Part shown: positions 33,191 to 41,862 of the stretch, one piece after another
Layout of the letters: every line of letters begins with the position of its first letter
Position numbering within the stretch: position 1 is the first letter of the stretch
Origin: VRUE01 sp963697805
GTDB lineage: Bacteria; Actinomycetota; Thermoleophilia; Solirubrobacterales; 70-9
DNA length: 64,000 bases
NCBI GenBank assembly: GCA_963697805.1
Contig: CAVOPB010000001.1
Span: 496,001 to 560,000 of the forward strand
Direction of reading: 5' to 3'
The notes under the pieces: generated by a model
Seen by the model: the letters and a program-made list of their open reading frames with translations, nothing else
Database searches by the model: none
Told to the model about the DNA's origin: nothing
Made by a program: the position numbers and the translations under genes

Positions 33191-34399
33191 CTACACCTCG
33201 CAGACGGGGATGGTGGGGGCGTCGCGGCGGGCCTTCTCGGTCGCGGTCTCAAGCTCCCCGAGCGCCGTGTAGGTGACGTGGTCAGGGTCGAGGTCGAGGG
33301 CGGCGGCGTCCTCGGGATCGAGGCGTTCGATCAGGTCCTTGGAGGCGAGCGCGCGGCCGCCGCCGGCGCAGGCTTCGATCCGGGCGGCTTCGTTTACCTC
33401 GTCGCCGAGCGCAGTGACCTCCGAGCGCCCGGCCGTGGAGATGTTGCCGACGTAGAGGTTCGAGCCCCAGTGCAGGCCAAAGCGTAGGACCACGTCCTCG
33501 GGCTGGAGCTCGCTGCGGGCGGCAACCTCCGAGACCGCCTCCCTGAGCGCGCGGGCGGCTTCAATGCAGCCACTCGCGGCGGCGGATTCCGACCCGGCCG
33601 TCTCAGCCAGAAAGAAGGCCACGACCCCGTCGCCGACATGGCGGCCGACGAGGCCACCGGCGTCGATCACGCAGAGATCCGCCGCTCGTGCAAGGCGACG
33701 GATAAGCGCGAAGTAGCTGGCCGTGGAGAGACGGCGCGCCAGCGGGGAGGAGCCTTCGAGGTCGGCGAAGAGGATCGCCGCCGGGCGTCGTTCTGCCGTG
33801 GCGACGCCCATCATTCGCTCGAAGTGGCCAAGGTCCCCGATCGTGGCCAGCGCCCCAAGCGTCGCCATCCCCACCGCCGTCATCGACTGATTCATGATCC
33901 CGACGAACTGCCCCCTCGCCTCGTGGATGCGCAGCGCCAGTTGCCTGGCATCGAATGGAGCCCGGCCACCGATGCCCGAGCCGGAAACCACGTAGGAGAG
34001 CGTCGTCGATCTCTCGTCTGGCGAGAGCTCGTCGATGATGTCGCGGAGCCGCAGGTCCACTTTCTCACGTAGTTCCTCCCGGCCGCCCGGCGCATCGGCG
34101 AGGGCCCACGGAGCCAGCGCGGAGAAGATCCCACGCACGGTGTCGAGGCTCCAACCCCCGCCTGGCCAGCCGAGCATGGCGTCTGTGTATTCAGGACCGA
34201 AGAAATAGACGCCGAGCGGAACCGGCAGCATCTCCACCAAGGTGCCGTTGGAGAGGCGGAAGTCGTCGGTCATGTAGACGAGCCGGTACTCGCGATCGAA
34301 GACCTGGCCCCAGGCGCCGATTCGATTGAGGGCGCTCGCCAACTCGGCCAGCGCCGGTTGCTCCGGCAGCGGGCAGGTTTCCTGGCTGCTGACGAGCAT
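33191..34399 (-). CDS. class III adenylate/guanylate cyclase
   Basis: 402 residues. Residues 205-370 form the cyclase catalytic domain: AAILFADLEGSSPLARRLS (metal Asp), GGLVGRHVGDGVVAFF (second Asp), LRFGLHWGSNLYVGNIS and VTALGDEVNEAARIEACAGG. The N-terminal part (residues 20-100: RIGAWGQVFDREYRLVYMTD) looks like a PAS-type sensor domain. Produces cAMP or cGMP. The substrate-specifying positions cannot be judged by eye. It is the only gene in the P4 segment and nearly fills it. Confidence 0.85.
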   Translation of the reverse strand: MLVSSQETCPLPEQPALAELASALNRIGAWGQVFDREYRLVYMTDDFRLSNGTLVEMLPVPLGVYFFGPEYTDAMLGWPGGGWSLDTVRGIFSALAPWALADAPGGREELREKVDLRLRDIIDELSPDERSTTLSYVVSGSGIGGRAPFDARQLALRIHEARGQFVGIMNQSMTAVGMATLGALATIGDLGHFERMMGVATAERRPAAILFADLEGSSPLARRLSTASYFALIRRLARAADLCVIDAGGLVGRHVGDGVVAFFLAETAGSESAAASGCIEAARALREAVSEVAARSELQPEDVVLRFGLHWGSNLYVGNISTAGRSEVTALGDEVNEAARIEACAGGGRALASKDLIERLDPEDAAALDLDPDHVTYTALGELETATEKARRDAPTIPVCEV

Positions 34400-34471
34400 G
34401 TCCCGACCCTAATGCCGAAGGCCGCTTCAAGGCCACGCGGCGGACCATCCACCCGCAGGCCTTCAGTCAAT

Positions 34472-34627
34472 CGGGAGGCCGGATTTGAACCGGCGACCGC
34501 TCGGCCCCCAGCCGGAGGACGCGGGTGCCGTATGCGTCCGGACGCGTCCCATGCGTCGTCCCCATCGTCCTCGACATGGGGACGCATCGGATGGATCGGA
34601 CGATGCATCCGGTACCAAAGCGGTACC
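34472..34627 (-). repeat. P5: tRNA-Pro 3'-half + iteron arm
   Basis: tRNA half with one G missing in the acceptor (CGGGAGG). Arm type A with a small insertion (GTCGTCCCCATCGTCC), dyad GGTACCAAAGCGGTACC at 34611-34627. Confidence 0.9.
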
Positions 34628-34697
34628 CCAACGCCCGGCTTAAGGGTTGCCGGAGCTTGGGCTACCGGGCTAGCCTTGAAGCTTGAACGGCGGGCAG

Positions 34698-35774
34698 ATG
34701 ATGCTATCCCGACCCGGACTGGAAGACGCGCTGAATCAGGGACTCGAGCGAGTCGCCGCGCCTGGTGCGGCCGCGGCTCTTGTCAGCGAGAGAGGTTCGG
34801 AATGGGAGGGCGTCAAGGGGCTCGCGAAGCCCTCTTCAGCCGCACCTGTCGATTCGAAGACCTCGTTCCTTTGGTTTTCGATGACGAAGATCGCGACGGC
34901 GACGGCGGTGATGCAGCTGGTCGATGCCCAAGCGGTCGGGCTCGACTCGGCGGCACGCGAGTTTCTGCCGGATCTCGACAGGCTCGATCCGAGGATCACC
35001 GTCCGCCAGCTCCTTAATCACAGCTCCGGCATATCCAACCCGCCACCCCTGCGCTGGATCCACCCGGCCGACCTTCCGGGCCCTGAGCCACGGGAGATGC
35101 TCGTCAGACTTCTCGCGCGCTACGGGAAGCCGCGGTTCGAGCCCGGCGACCACTCCGCATACTCGAACATTGGTTACCTCGTCCTCGGGGAGCTGATCAG
35201 CGAGGTCTCACTGATCCCCTATCAGCGCTATGTGATCGAGCGAGTGCTGGAGCCAATCGGCGCAATGTCGACTGGCTTTAGCTTCGAGGTGGAGCACGAA
35301 AGCGAGGGGGCTCACCCCCGCCGTGATCCGATGCTGCCGTTCCTGCGGCTGTTGATTCCGCGCTGGGCACTTGGGTCGGCGCAGGGCAAGTGGCGTCTGT
35401 TCAAGCCCTTCTATCTCGACGGGTCCGCATACGGGGGACTCGTCGGGCCGGTCGGAGATGCCGCCCTGCTGGCTGCGGCGCATCTCGCCGGCGGGGCGCT
35501 GGGGGGGCGTCGGATCCTTTCGCCCGAAAGCACAGCGGAGATGCAGAGGGTCTCCACCGAGGGCAAGAAATTCGACCTTGGCCTTGGTTGGTTTCGCACC
35601 CACCGCGACTCCAAGCGTCGCCGCACCCACATCGAGCATCTGGGCGGTGGTGGTGGCTATGGCGCTGTGATGCGCCTTTATCCGAAGCGCGGCCTCGGCG
35701 TGGTGGCAATGGCCAACGTCTCCTCCGGGCACTTCCACCATGATGCCTTTCTGCGGCCAATCGAAGAAAGTTAG
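34698..35774 (+). CDS. serine hydrolase, beta-lactamase/class C fold
   Basis: About 358 residues from the ATG at 34698 (a TTG at 34683 is the longer option). SxxK motif FLWFSMTKIATA, then LNHSSGISNPP and the YxN-type motif SAYSNIGYLVLGE; the third motif is HLGGGGGYGAV near the C-terminus. Family S12 proteins include carboxylesterases, D-aminopeptidases and penicillin-binding relatives, and this one lacks a signal peptide, so an esterase role in the cytosol is more likely than beta-lactamase. Sole cargo of the P5 segment. Confidence 0.85.
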   Translation: MMLSRPGLEDALNQGLERVAAPGAAAALVSERGSEWEGVKGLAKPSSAAPVDSKTSFLWFSMTKIATATAVMQLVDAQAVGLDSAAREFLPDLDRLDPRITVRQLLNHSSGISNPPPLRWIHPADLPGPEPREMLVRLLARYGKPRFEPGDHSAYSNIGYLVLGELISEVSLIPYQRYVIERVLEPIGAMSTGFSFEVEHESEGAHPRRDPMLPFLRLLIPRWALGSAQGKWRLFKPFYLDGSAYGGLVGPVGDAALLAAAHLAGGALGGRRILSPESTAEMQRVSTEGKKFDLGLGWFRTHRDSKRRRTHIEHLGGGGGYGAVMRLYPKRGLGVVAMANVSSGHFHHDAFLRPIEES

Positions 35775-35896
35775 GAGTGTGCGAGAGGAGATACCAGCGA
35801 CTCGTCTCCGGCGACGCCGCCTCGAGACTTCGGGTTGATCATGTTGGGGTAGCCGCTCGAGACTGATCGATTGATCGAAAGCCCGCTCTGGGATAT

Positions 35897-36048
35897 CGGG
35901 GAGGCCGGATTTAACCGGCGACCGCTCGGCCCCCAGCCGGAGGACAGGTCTGTCAGATGCGTCCCTATGCGTCCCCCGCGTCCCTCCTGTCCCCCGATCT
36001 GGACTCATCGGACATATCGGACGATGCATCCGGTACCAAAGCGGTACC
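35897..36048 (-). repeat. P6: tRNA-Pro 3'-half + iteron arm
   Basis: tRNA half with one base lost in the T-loop (GGATTTAACCGG). Arm is type C (GTCTGTCAGATGCGTCC, CTGGACTCATCGGACATATC), dyad GGTACCAAAGCGGTACC at 36032-36048; R2 copy 4 follows 24 bases later. Confidence 0.9.
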
Positions 36049-36071
36049 AAGCCGCGGTCTCGGTGCAGATC

Positions 36072-36107
36072 GGGGGCCCGATTCGTCTCTCGCTACCACC
36101 CGCGGAT
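36072..36107. repeat. R2 repeat copy 4
   Basis: GGGCCCGATTCGTCTCTCGC core plus TACCACCCGCGGAT, 24 bases right of the P6 dyad; the GATCGGGGGCCCGATTC part is nearly palindromic. Confidence 0.8.
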
Positions 36108-36160
36108 AGTTGAACGGATACGCACGAATCTAGACTGAGGGGCAGGAGTAGCCTGGCCCT

Positions 36161-36670
36161 ATGAGCGGGTGGCGGCAGGCGCGCGCGATCGCCTTGCTTC
36201 CCGGCAACGTGACGATCGTTGTGCCGGCGGTGATCCTGGTCCTTACCTCAGGGCCGGAACTGGGCTGGGGGCTTGGTGGATTGCCCGGCGCGCTGGTCGT
36301 GGCAGTCGGGATCGCGCTGATCGTCGTTGGCTTCTCCCTCTGGCTCTGGACAGTGCGACTGTTCAGCCGGATCGGCAAAGGGACGCTTGCCGCCTGGGAC
36401 CCGACCAGCAGGCTCGTTGTCGAGGGCCCCTACAGCCGCGCGCGAAACCCGATGATCACCGCGGTGGTGGTCCTGCTCGTGGGCGAGGCGCTCCTCCTCG
36501 GCTCACCGTGGGTGCTGGTCTGGGCGGGGGTTTTCCTGGCGATCAACTTCATCTACTTCCTTCGCTTCGAGGAGCCGAGCCTGGAACGCCGCTTTGGCGA
36601 GCAGTACCGCGCCTACAAGCGCGCCGTGCCGCGCTGGATCCCGCGGCTCGATCCTTGGCGACCGGACTGA
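36161..36670 (+). CDS. isoprenylcysteine/phospholipid methyltransferase-like membrane protein
   Basis: 169 residues, four to five membrane helices. The C-terminal motif set VEGPYSRARNPMITAVVVLL and FEEPSLERRFGEQYRAYKRA VPRW is that of the ICMT/PEMT family of SAM-dependent membrane methyltransferases. The substrate is open; bacterial members methylate lipids or act on small hydrophobic molecules. ATG start; first gene of the P6 segment. Confidence 0.82.
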   Translation: MSGWRQARAIALLPGNVTIVVPAVILVLTSGPELGWGLGGLPGALVVAVGIALIVVGFSLWLWTVRLFSRIGKGTLAAWDPTSRLVVEGPYSRARNPMITAVVVLLVGEALLLGSPWVLVWAGVFLAINFIYFLRFEEPSLERRFGEQYRAYKRAVPRWIPRLDPWRPD

Positions 36671-36715
36671 GCGGGTGATCAGGCATGGTGGCTCAGTGGT
36701 CGCGACGAGCGATAC

Positions 36716-36750
36716 CGGGCTCGATTCGTCTCCCGCTGCCACCCGCGGAT
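36716..36750. repeat. R2 repeat copy 5 (diverged)
   Basis: CGGGCTCGATTCGTCTCCCG CTGCCACCCGCGGAT, 46 bases after the methyltransferase stop. Confidence 0.65.
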
Positions 36751-36848
36751 AGCCGAGCTGATGCGCGTGGACTAGACGAAGCCACGATCCCTTCCTTCAG
36801 GCGCCTTCCTTCAGACGATCGAGAAGACGGGTGAGTACGATCGCTCCG

Positions 36849-37025
36849 ATGGCCACCGTGCAGGGCGTGCAGGGACCGATCGAGGCCGAGCAGCTCGGGC
36901 TGACGCTGATCCACGAGCACTTCTTCTCCTCCGACGAGGCGGTGACGGCGCAGTGGCCGCACGTGCGCGACCGCGAGACCGAGCACCGGCTGGCGGTCGA
37001 GTCGGCGGAAGCCGACCTTGCAGGT
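36849..37025 (+). pseudogene. phosphotriesterase-family N-terminal fragment
   Basis: About 57 codons: MATVQGVQGPIEAEQLGLTL then IHEHFFSSDEA, where HEH is the first metal-binding HxH of the phosphotriesterase (amidohydrolase) family. After VESAEADLAG the frame loses homology and 80 bases on it reaches R2 copy 6. The rest of the roughly 320-residue enzyme is absent, so the gene was cut at a module junction. Confidence 0.75.
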
Positions 37026-37107
37026 CCTGATCAGGGGGGAACCCGGTTCCGCCCCGACCCAGTCCGAACCGGCCAAAGAAATGCCTGCAAATCGATAGGT
37101 CGAATCC

Positions 37108-37142
37108 GGGGCCCGATTCGTCTCTCGCTACCACTAGCGGAT
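37108..37142. repeat. R2 repeat copy 6
   Basis: GGGCCCGATTCGTCTCTCGC TACCACTAGCGGAT. The bases to its left (CTGCAAATCGATAGGTCGAA, then TCC) match those left of copy 1. CGAATCCGGGGCCCGATTCG is an inverted repeat. Confidence 0.75.
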
Positions 37143-37157
37143 CGTCGAGCATTTCCC

Positions 37158-37181
37158 AAACTACCCCGAGCGGGGTAGTTT
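37158..37181. terminator. hairpin, terminator-like
   Basis: AAACTACCCC(GAGC)GGGGTAGTTT, a perfect stem with T/A at both ends, so it could work in either direction. Upstream of the mIHF-like gene. Confidence 0.6.
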
Positions 37182-37428
37182 CGTCCTTGTCCAATTCTGC
37201 ACAAGGCGGATTGGGCCGAAAAAATGGTGCTCTTAGCGAACGGCTCCCGGAGTCCTACCTAATTGTCGGTTGACGCCCACCGCCCCGATGCCTAGCTTGC
37301 CCCCTTCGCCGACCGCATCCCGGGAGGGAGGCGGGAGGTGGAGGAGTTTCGTCTCAACCAAGCCGTGGCCCGGCCACCGGCCCGGCGCACCAGAGAGCCC
37401 CCGTAGAGACCCGAATGGAGGAGTCCCA

Positions 37429-37797
37429 GTGGACGCTGCTTCGATTGCCCCTGCCTCGACGACCACTGCCGCCATGCATGTCCCACAGCACATGCAGGCG
37501 CTCGCCCGCGCCAACCGCGTGCGGCTTGCGAGGGCAGAGCTGAAGCGCGCGATCGCGCGAGGCGATGTCGAGGTTGCGGAGGTGATCAGGGAGTCCCCCT
37601 GGGAGACCGAGAGCATGACCCTGGCGGAGCTGTTGACCAGCCAGCGCCGCTGGGGTCGCACCCGTGCCCGCAAGGTCCTGCTCGACCTCGACCTCAGCGA
37701 GAACAAGCGCCTCGGCACGCTCACTCCACGCCAGCGCGCGCTGCTCGCGTCCGCCCTCGCGACGAGATCCGCCGATCGCGAACCGATCCTCATCTAG
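37429..37797 (+). CDS. actinobacterial integration host factor-like protein
   Basis: 122 residues from the GTG at 37429 (GGAGGAG at good spacing; the longer frame to 37270 has no conserved sequence). The C-terminal 90 residues, ALARANRVRLARAELKRAIA, WETESMTLAELL, RRWGRTRARKVLLDLDLSEN, RQRALLASAL, match the mIHF fold: helical arm plus a helix-two-turn-helix with a conserved Gly-containing DNA-contact loop. mIHF binds DNA without sequence strictness, bends it, and is needed for integrase-mediated recombination of mycobacteriophage L5. Here it lies in a module of the tRNA-anchored array next to a module end. The host copy near gmk is expected elsewhere. Confidence 0.85.
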   Translation: MDAASIAPASTTTAAMHVPQHMQALARANRVRLARAELKRAIARGDVEVAEVIRESPWETESMTLAELLTSQRRWGRTRARKVLLDLDLSENKRLGTLTPRQRALLASALATRSADREPILI

Positions 37798-37916
37798 ACC
37801 CCCGGTCCGCCGGCCTTGAACGGGAGGCCACCCGAAGCCCGCCGGAAGGCGTGGTGCCCAACTCCCGATAACCGTTATGTATCTCCGAGGCCACGGGAGC
37901 GATTCCCGTGGATTCC

Positions 37917-38135
37917 TCAGGATCCCTGAACATCTCGGTAGCTCTGCCGGTCGAGGGAAGCAGGGACGCCGGGGACGCGGGGCCGAGCCGCAGGCCGTCC
38001 TCGTCCGCCTCCCGGCCCTCCCCGGCTCCCGCCGCCCGCGGCGCCGGCTCGACCCGAGCAGCTCACACCAGAAGCGAGGGCGCGCTCCAGGTCGTCGGCG
38101 GGGAACTCGATCAGAGGCGTCGGCATGTGACTTAG
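37917..38135 (-). pseudogene. decayed glyoxalase/VOC gene, copy 1
   Basis: MPTPLIEFPADDLERALA followed, one base out of frame, by FWCELLG: the N-terminus of a VOC-superfamily protein. Downstream the reading frame shifts further and dissolves. A second decayed copy of the same sequence lies at 60235-60577, also next to a module right end. Confidence 0.6.
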
Positions 38136-38156
38136 CGCCCACGCCGGACCGGTTTC

Positions 38157-38250
38157 GGTACCAAAACCGGTACCACGCCACCCAAGGGAAAGTTCAGCGC
38201 CGGCTCCTCTCAAAGTGGGAACTCGCTTTCGAAGCGAGCTTCCGGCTAAT
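38157..38250 (-). repeat. module right end (6-nt dyad + hairpin), before P7
   Basis: GGTACCAAAACCGGTACC at 38157-38174 (six-base spacer), then CACCCAAGGGAAAGTTCAGC, CTCCTCTCAAAG, and the hairpin CTCGCTTTCGAAGCGAGC (38222-38239) just before the tRNA fragment of P7. The same order is seen left of P10, P14 and the intact tRNA-Pro. Confidence 0.85.
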
Positions 38251-38403
38251 CGGGGAGGCCGGATTTGAACCGGCGACCGCTCGGCCCCCAGCCGGAGAAC
38301 ACGGGTGCCATATGCATCCGGACGCGTCCCATGCGTCCCATGTGTCCCCGGCCCGGGACACATCGGACACCAAGGACGATGCGTCCGGTACCAAGTTGGT
38401 ACC
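38251..38403 (-). repeat. P7: tRNA-Pro 3'-half + iteron arm
   Basis: Intact tRNA half, type A arm, dyad GGTACCAAGTTGGTACC at 38387-38403. Confidence 0.9.
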
Positions 38404-38445
38404 ACGATGCTCCAGCGTGTTGAGCCATGAAACGGGAGGTGTCCG

Positions 38446-39903
38446 CTAGCGGAGGGCGATCACCTTCGAGTTCTTGGCCCGGCAGGCCGACCAGGACCTG
38501 ACACGCGCGTAGTAGGTGCCCCGCCTGGCGTTCCTTCGAATGGAGTAGCTGCCCTTCCTGGTCGTCTTTGCCCCGACAACCATCTGGTCCGGGCCCTTGC
38601 GACGGCGCAGCACGACGACCGATCGGTGATTGGCGCAGACGGGGTCGATCGATTTCAGCCTGCCGCTGAATCGGTGCCCACTCCTCTGGTAGGAGAAGGA
38701 CAGCGCAGCCGAGCTGCGCCCGTTCAGCAGCACCGAGACGCTCCTCTGAGCAGCAGTGCCGACGACGAGATCGGGGCGAGGGTCGCCGTTGAGGTCGCCG
38801 ATCGCGATCGACCCAGGTTCGGCGCCGACTGCGAAGTCCTTCGGCTTGCCGAAGGAGCCGGCGCCGTTGCCGAGCAGGACCGAGACGTTGCCCGCGCTCT
38901 GGTTGGTCACCGCGAGGTCGGGAAAGGCGTCGCCGTTGAGCTTGCCGATCGCCACCGAGTTGGGCCCGTCGCCGGCGGCGAAGTTCTGCGCCGGGCCGAA
39001 GCTCCCATCACCGTTGCCGAGCAGGACCGAGGCCGCGTTGGAGCTGAAGTTGGCTACCGCGAGGTCGGGCTTACGGTCGCCGTTGAGATCGCCGATCGCA
39101 AGCGAGATGGCGTCGCCGCCGATGCCGTAGCTGTATTCCCGACCGAAGCTCCCATCGCCATTGCCGAGCAGGACGTGGACGCCCCCTCCTGTGTACTCGG
39201 GGGAGTCGATCGCGAGGTCGGGCTTGCTGTCGGCGTTGAGATCGCCGATCGCAAGCGAGAGGGCTTCGAAGCCGGCGCTGTATTCGGTCGCCGGGCCGAA
39301 GCTCCCATCCCCATTGCCGGGCAGGACCGAGACGGCTTCCGGTTTGCCGAAGGCACTCCCGCGGATGAACACGAGGTCGGGTTTGCCGTCGCCGTTGAAA
39401 TCGCCGATCCCAATCGCGCGCGCGAAAAGAGCGCCGGTGTCGAACAGCTGCGGCTTGCCGAAGCCACCGTTGCCGTTGCCGAGCAGCACCGAGACGCCGC
39501 CGGAGCCCAACTCCGGGGGGCTGCCGGGGTGGGTGACCGCGAGGTCGGGATTGCCGTCGCCGTTGAGGTCGCCGATCGCAACTCCGGAGGAGGGGGTGCC
39601 GGGGCCGGTAAGCCTCGGCTTGCCGAAGCCACCGTTGCCGTTGCCGAGCAGCACAGCGACGCCGACACTGGCCACCGCGAGGTCGGAGTTGCCATCGCCA
39701 TTGAGATCCCCGACCGCCATCGAGTAGCCCTTCAGTTCGGTGGGGAAGCTCTTCGCCTTGGCGAAGAAGCCGAGCGCGGGGGCTGGAAGCAGGCCGGCGA
39801 GGATGCTGACCAGGGCAATTGCCAGGCACCAGCTCTGAGACCGCGATGTCCTTCTCGTGGTCACGGGGTTAGCCGGGTCTCCGCAGTATGCGGTGCGGGG
39901 CAT
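38446..39903 (-). CDS. secreted FG-GAP/VCBS repeat protein, copy 1
   Basis: 485 residues (or about 472 from the GTG at 39864). Hydrophobic signal-like segment WCLAIALVSILAGLLPAPAL followed by seven repeats of about 45-60 residues with SxAIGDLNGDGxPDLAV, LGNGDGSFG; the DxNxDG loops are calcium-binding beta-propeller blades. The last 85 residues are a separate beta domain (SYQRSGHRFSGRLKSIDPVC ANH, YYARVRSWSACRAKNSK). Probably exported and cell-surface. Tandem paralogue of the next gene. Confidence 0.85.
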   Translation of the reverse strand: MPRTAYCGDPANPVTTRRTSRSQSWCLAIALVSILAGLLPAPALGFFAKAKSFPTELKGYSMAVGDLNGDGNSDLAVASVGVAVLLGNGNGGFGKPRLTGPGTPSSGVAIGDLNGDGNPDLAVTHPGSPPELGSGGVSVLLGNGNGGFGKPQLFDTGALFARAIGIGDFNGDGKPDLVFIRGSAFGKPEAVSVLPGNGDGSFGPATEYSAGFEALSLAIGDLNADSKPDLAIDSPEYTGGGVHVLLGNGDGSFGREYSYGIGGDAISLAIGDLNGDRKPDLAVANFSSNAASVLLGNGDGSFGPAQNFAAGDGPNSVAIGKLNGDAFPDLAVTNQSAGNVSVLLGNGAGSFGKPKDFAVGAEPGSIAIGDLNGDPRPDLVVGTAAQRSVSVLLNGRSSAALSFSYQRSGHRFSGRLKSIDPVCANHRSVVVLRRRKGPDQMVVGAKTTRKGSYSIRRNARRGTYYARVRSWSACRAKNSKVIALR

Positions 39904-39945
39904 ATGGCTAATACAGTCGTGTTCATCGGAGGATTGGCTGACCCG

Positions 39946-41406
39946 CTAGCCAATGGTGATGACCTTTGAGTTCTCTGCGCGGCAGGCCGACCATGAGCTC
40001 GCATGCGCGTAGTAGGCGCCCTGCTTGGCGTTTCTTCGAATCGAGTAGGTCCCCGACTTGCTGGTGGTCGCGGCGCCGACCTTCTGGTCGCGCCCGGGTC
40101 GGCGACGCAGCACCTTCACCCTCTGGCTCCTTATGCAAACGGGGTCCCAGGAGCTCAGCGTGCCGGTGAACCTGTGGCTGGTCGGTCGGTGGGAGAGCGT
40201 CAGCGTGCGCCGCCCGGGACCGCCGTTCAGCAGCACCGAGACGTTGTTGGAGCCGTGCTTGGCGACCGCGAGGTCGGGATAGGAGCCGGCATTGAGATTG
40301 CCGATCGCCACCGACAGGGGCTGGGAGAGCCCGGACCCGACCCGGAGATGTTTCGGCGCGGCGAAGGTGCCGCCGCCGATTCCGATCAGTATCGAGACAT
40401 GTCCGAAACCGGACCCCGCAGTGGCGTTACCGACAGCAAGATCAGGCTTGCCGTCGCGGTTGAGGTCGCCGATCGCGACCGAGTAGGGGTGGAAGCCCGC
40501 GGCGAAATTCCTCGCCGCTCTGAAGTTGCCGGCGCCGTTTCCGAGCAATATCGAGACCGTGCTGGGCTGCTGGTTTAAGGAGCCGGAGTTGGCGACCGCG
40601 AGGTCGGGCTTGCCGTCGCCGTTGAGGTCGCCGATCGCAACCGACGTCGGACCAAGGCCGACGGCGAAGTCCATCGCCGCGCCGAAGGTAGCGTCGCCGT
40701 TGCCGAGCAGGACCGAGACAACATAGGTCGGGCGGGTTACCGCGAGGTCGGGATTGCCGTCGCCGTTGAGATCGCCGATCGCCACTGAGGTCGGACCGGT
40801 GCCGAGGGAGAAGTACCTCGCCGCCCCGAAGGTGCCGTCGCCGTTGCCGAGCAGGACCGAGACGTTGTTGGAGCCGGAGTTGGCGACCGCGAGGTCGGGC
40901 TTGCCGTCGCCGTTGAGGTCGCCGATCGCGACCGAGTCGGGGTAGCGGCCGACGGCGAAGTTCGTGGCCGCTCCGAAGCTGCCGGCGCCGTTGCCGAGCA
41001 GGACCGAGACATTGCCGGAGCCGGAGTTGCTGGAACCGGAGTTCGTGACCGCGAGGTCGGGATTGCCGTCGACGTTGAAGTCGCCGATCGCAACCGACGT
41101 CGGACCGACGCCAACGGCGAAGTTCCTCTGCTTGCCGAAGGAGCCGGCGCCGTTGCCGAGCAGGACCGAGACCCGGTCCCGCACGGAGCCGGAGTTGGCG
41201 ACCGCGAGGTCGCGCTTGCCGTCGCCGTTGAGGTCGCCGATCGCCACCGAGGCTGGTTCGGCGCCGACGGCGTAGTTCTTCGCCTTGCCAAAGGAGCCGA
41301 GTGCCTGGACGGCGAAGCCGCCAAGGCCGACGCTGACGCAGAACGCGACAAGCAGCAGCTTGTGCCGGCTGTAAACCGAAATAGCGCCCGTCTTCATTCG
41401 GTTCAC
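39946..41406 (-). CDS. secreted FG-GAP/VCBS repeat protein, copy 2
   Basis: 486 residues, start with signal-like KLLLVAFCVSVGLGGFAVQA. Seven FG-GAP blades of SVAIGDLNGDGKPDLAVANS, VSVLLGNGAGSFG type, and the same C-terminal domain as its neighbour (HRFTGTLSSWDPVCIRSQ, YYAHASSWSACRAENSKVIT). The two genes fill the P7 segment as a tandem duplication; 42 bases separate them. DNA of the repeats is itself internally repetitive, which gives the many spurious open frames here. Confidence 0.88.
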   Translation of the reverse strand: MNRMKTGAISVYSRHKLLLVAFCVSVGLGGFAVQALGSFGKAKNYAVGAEPASVAIGDLNGDGKRDLAVANSGSVRDRVSVLLGNGAGSFGKQRNFAVGVGPTSVAIGDFNVDGNPDLAVTNSGSSNSGSGNVSVLLGNGAGSFGAATNFAVGRYPDSVAIGDLNGDGKPDLAVANSGSNNVSVLLGNGDGTFGAARYFSLGTGPTSVAIGDLNGDGNPDLAVTRPTYVVSVLLGNGDATFGAAMDFAVGLGPTSVAIGDLNGDGKPDLAVANSGSLNQQPSTVSILLGNGAGNFRAARNFAAGFHPYSVAIGDLNRDGKPDLAVGNATAGSGFGHVSILIGIGGGTFAAPKHLRVGSGLSQPLSVAIGNLNAGSYPDLAVAKHGSNNVSVLLNGGPGRRTLTLSHRPTSHRFTGTLSSWDPVCIRSQRVKVLRRRPGRDQKVGAATTSKSGTYSIRRNAKQGAYYAHASSWSACRAENSKVITIG

Positions 41407-41528
41407 AAGCTAGGACGCCAAGAGCCCCCCGCCATCCGGGGAAAGCCACAGCAGATCACGGTGCTCCGCCGATGACCAGAGCTGGCAAGAATCCGAGTGC
41501 CCGCCTCCGAAGCGGGCTTCCCGCTTAT

Positions 41529-41681
41529 CGGGGAGGCCGGATTTGAACCGGCGACCGCTCGGCCCCCAGCCGGAGGACAGCTGGTGTCTATGCGTCCCTG
41601 GGCGTCCATAGCGTCTTATGTGTCCCAGAGCCTGGACGATCTGGACGCATTGGACGTAGCAGTCGGTACCAAAGCGGTACC
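41529..41681 (-). repeat. P8: tRNA-Pro 3'-half + iteron arm
   Basis: Intact tRNA half. Arm is type B (CTGGTGTCTATGCGTCCCTG, GGACGCATTGGACGTAGCAG), dyad GGTACCAAAGCGGTACC at 41665-41681; hairpin TCCGAAGCGGGCTTCCCG just left. Confidence 0.9.
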
Positions 41682-41704
41682 ACGCCCCGTCTCGGGTGCG
41701 AATC

Positions 41705-41740
41705 GGGGGCCCGATTCGTCTCTCGCTACCACCCGCGGAT
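41705..41740. repeat. R2 repeat copy 7
   Basis: GAATCGGGGGCCCGATTC near-palindrome, then GTCTCTCGCTACCACCCGCG; 24 bases right of the P8 dyad, as in P6. Confidence 0.8.
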
Positions 41741-41862
41741 CGTCGAGCGAGCTCGTCTCCCCGATTGACGGAGGCCCGCAGACCGTCAGGCCGCCTTGTC
41801 AGCTTCCCTTCCGCATGGACCGTACGCATGATCCGGCGCACATCTTGTGCGCAGCCAGCGCG

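Noticed and set aside
34698..35774. Beta-lactam resistance gene
   Set aside because: No signal peptide, and motifs fit family VIII esterase-type hydrolases equally or better.
37108..37142. R2 as the 3' end of tmRNA (ssrA)
   Set aside because: It contains ACCA and a GATTC stretch, but no proper T-arm or acceptor pairing could be drawn.
38446..41406. Long plus-strand frames opposite the FG-GAP genes
   Set aside because: Shadow frames produced by the regular GC-rich repeat of the FG-GAP blades; the minus frames have signal peptides and blade motifs.
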